The notes under the pieces were generated by a model. The model searched no databases and was not told the DNA's origin. It saw only the letters and a list, made by a program, of their open reading frames with translations. This document shows positions 12,972 through 13,773 of a DNA stretch of 13,773 bases, piece by piece; within the stretch, counting starts at the first letter, position 1; each line of letters starts with the position of its first letter. Origin of the DNA: CAYXRK01 sp964467615 (GTDB lineage: Bacteria; Hydrogenedentota; Hydrogenedentia; Hydrogenedentales; GCA-2746185); assembly GCA_964467615.1 (NCBI GenBank), contig CAYXRK010000126.1, positions 1 through 13,773 of the forward strand. The letters are read 5' to 3'. The translations under genes and the position numbers were made by a program.

Positions 12972-13773
12972 AAACGATCGCCATTCCTTCCAGATTCGCG
13001 AACCCGCGGCCGTTCCTGAACCACATCTCGATCGGATGTTCGCGTATATATCCGTGGCCGCCAAGAATTTGTATGCCGTAGTCGGTGATCGTCATGGATT
13101 TCTCCGCGCAGTAGCGGCGGGCGAGCGTCGCGTCGCGCGTGGCGTCTTCGCGCCGATCCAGCCGCCAGGCCGCGCGCCAGGCCATGAGGCGCATCGCATC
13201 GATCTCCATCGCCATTTCCGCCAACATGAACGCTATCGCCTGCCGGCTTGCGATCGGCTCGCCGAACGCATGGCGTTCCTTCGCGTAGTCGCGCCCATAC
13301 TCGAACGACGCGCGCGCCACGCCCACCGACATCGCGGACCAGGCCGCACGCGACAACGCGAGAAGCCGGAGGTAGTCGATGCCCGCTTCGCCGCCGAGAA
13401 GACGATCCGCCGGGACCTCGCAATTGAAGTTCACCGTGTAGAGTGGCAGCGGCCGCAGACCCATGTACATCTGGCGCTCGCCGATTTCCGCTTGCGCGCG
13501 ATCGACCATCACGGCGGACACTCTGCCGTCGGGGCCGGTCCCGTAGACGAGTATCGCCTCGGCTTCGGCCGCGAGCGGAACGGCGCATTTCGCGCCTTCG
13601 ACGCGGATATTTCCGTTTACGCGCGTGATCTTAGTCTTCAACGCGAACGGGTCGAATGAAATGCGGGGCTCGTTCAGCGCGGCGGTCGCGTGAAAGTAAG
13701 CATCGCCGCAAAATTTTGGGAGCCATTCGGCCTTTTGCGCGTCCGTCCCGAACTCGAGGATCGGCGCCATCAT
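12970..13773 (-). CDS. acyl-CoA dehydrogenase family protein (partial, N-terminus outside window)
   Basis: 267 C-terminal residues of a second acyl-CoA dehydrogenase; the frame runs off the window end, so the start is not seen. MMAPILEFGTDAQKAEWLP at the cut end is the typical end of the N-terminal helical domain. The middle domain follows, with HATAALNEP in place of the usual TEP motif. The C-terminal domain contains HAFGEPIASRQAIAFMLAEM, ILGGHGYIREHPIEMWFRNGR, and a short end, LEGMAIV. The Glu of LEG is the candidate catalytic base. Such short ends occur in one branch of the family. It is probably expressed together with the dehydrogenase after it. Confidence 0.9.
   Translation of the reverse strand: MMAPILEFGTDAQKAEWLPKFCGDAYFHATAALNEPRISFDPFALKTKITRVNGNIRVEGAKCAVPLAAEAEAILVYGTGPDGRVSAVMVDRAQAEIGERQMYMGLRPLPLYTVNFNCEVPADRLLGGEAGIDYLRLLALSRAAWSAMSVGVARASFEYGRDYAKERHAFGEPIASRQAIAFMLAEMAMEIDAMRLMAWRAAWRLDRREDATRDATLARRYCAEKSMTITDYGIQILGGHGYIREHPIEMWFRNGRGFANLEGMAIV

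Noticed and set aside
12068..12973. Plus-strand open frame of 301 codons opposite an acyl-CoA dehydrogenase
   Set aside because: Antisense shadow of a gene with full family motifs.
1..13773. tRNA, rRNA, riboswitch, transposase or integrase genes
   Set aside because: I saw no sequence pattern supporting any of these, although short structured RNAs cannot be ruled out by eye.

Overview
The window is bacterial chromosome of fairly high GC with short gaps, overlapping genes and short dispersed repeats between genes. No gene fixes the taxon. The gene style, the VapBC-like modules and the 7-bp intergenic repeats would fit a free-living member of a deep lineage such as the Planctomycetota or Hydrogenedentota, but this is a low-confidence guess.

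Region 1 (about 1-5060, minus strand) is an arginine biosynthesis cluster transcribed argD -> argF -> argG -> argH. It covers the late part of the pathway: N-acetylornithine aminotransferase, ornithine carbamoyltransferase, argininosuccinate synthase and argininosuccinate lyase. argD/argF overlap as TGATG and argG/argH are 3 bp apart. The argF-argG gap holds a palindromic repeat and a four-unit 7-bp tandem repeat. The first 49 bases may be the start of the next gene.

Region 2 (about 5060-7560, mostly minus strand) is a small toxin-antitoxin island. Three paralogous 70-residue antitoxin-like proteins (called A1, A2 and A3 here) share the C-terminal tail NHDHYIHGTPKKY. Each has the same -35/-10-like blocks 17 bp apart, ending 27 bp before its start codon. 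A1 and A3 are followed by PIN-domain toxins that are about 50% identical. A2 has no PIN gene; a MntA/HepT (nucleotidyltransferase/HEPN) pair follows it instead. In A3/PIN2 the usual TGATG junction reads TGGTG, which both removes the antitoxin stop and makes the toxin start GTG. A shortened HicB-like antitoxin on the plus strand ends inside the PIN2 3' end. The island looks assembled by duplication and recombination.

Region 3 (about 7556-8811) holds a GNAT acetyltransferase, intergenic repeats, and a lower-GC gene for a small three-helix membrane protein.

Region 4 (8812-11560, plus strand) is a tightly coupled three-gene operon: a lipoprotein substrate-binding protein of the ferric-iron type, an ABC ATPase, and an HD-GYP family protein whose HD motif is RD. 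No permease is present. A strong inverted repeat lies between this operon and the convergent genes.

Region 5 (11708-13773, minus strand) holds two acyl-CoA dehydrogenases, the upstream one cut by the window edge. They probably belong to a fatty-acid or acyl-CoA degradation operon that continues beyond the window.
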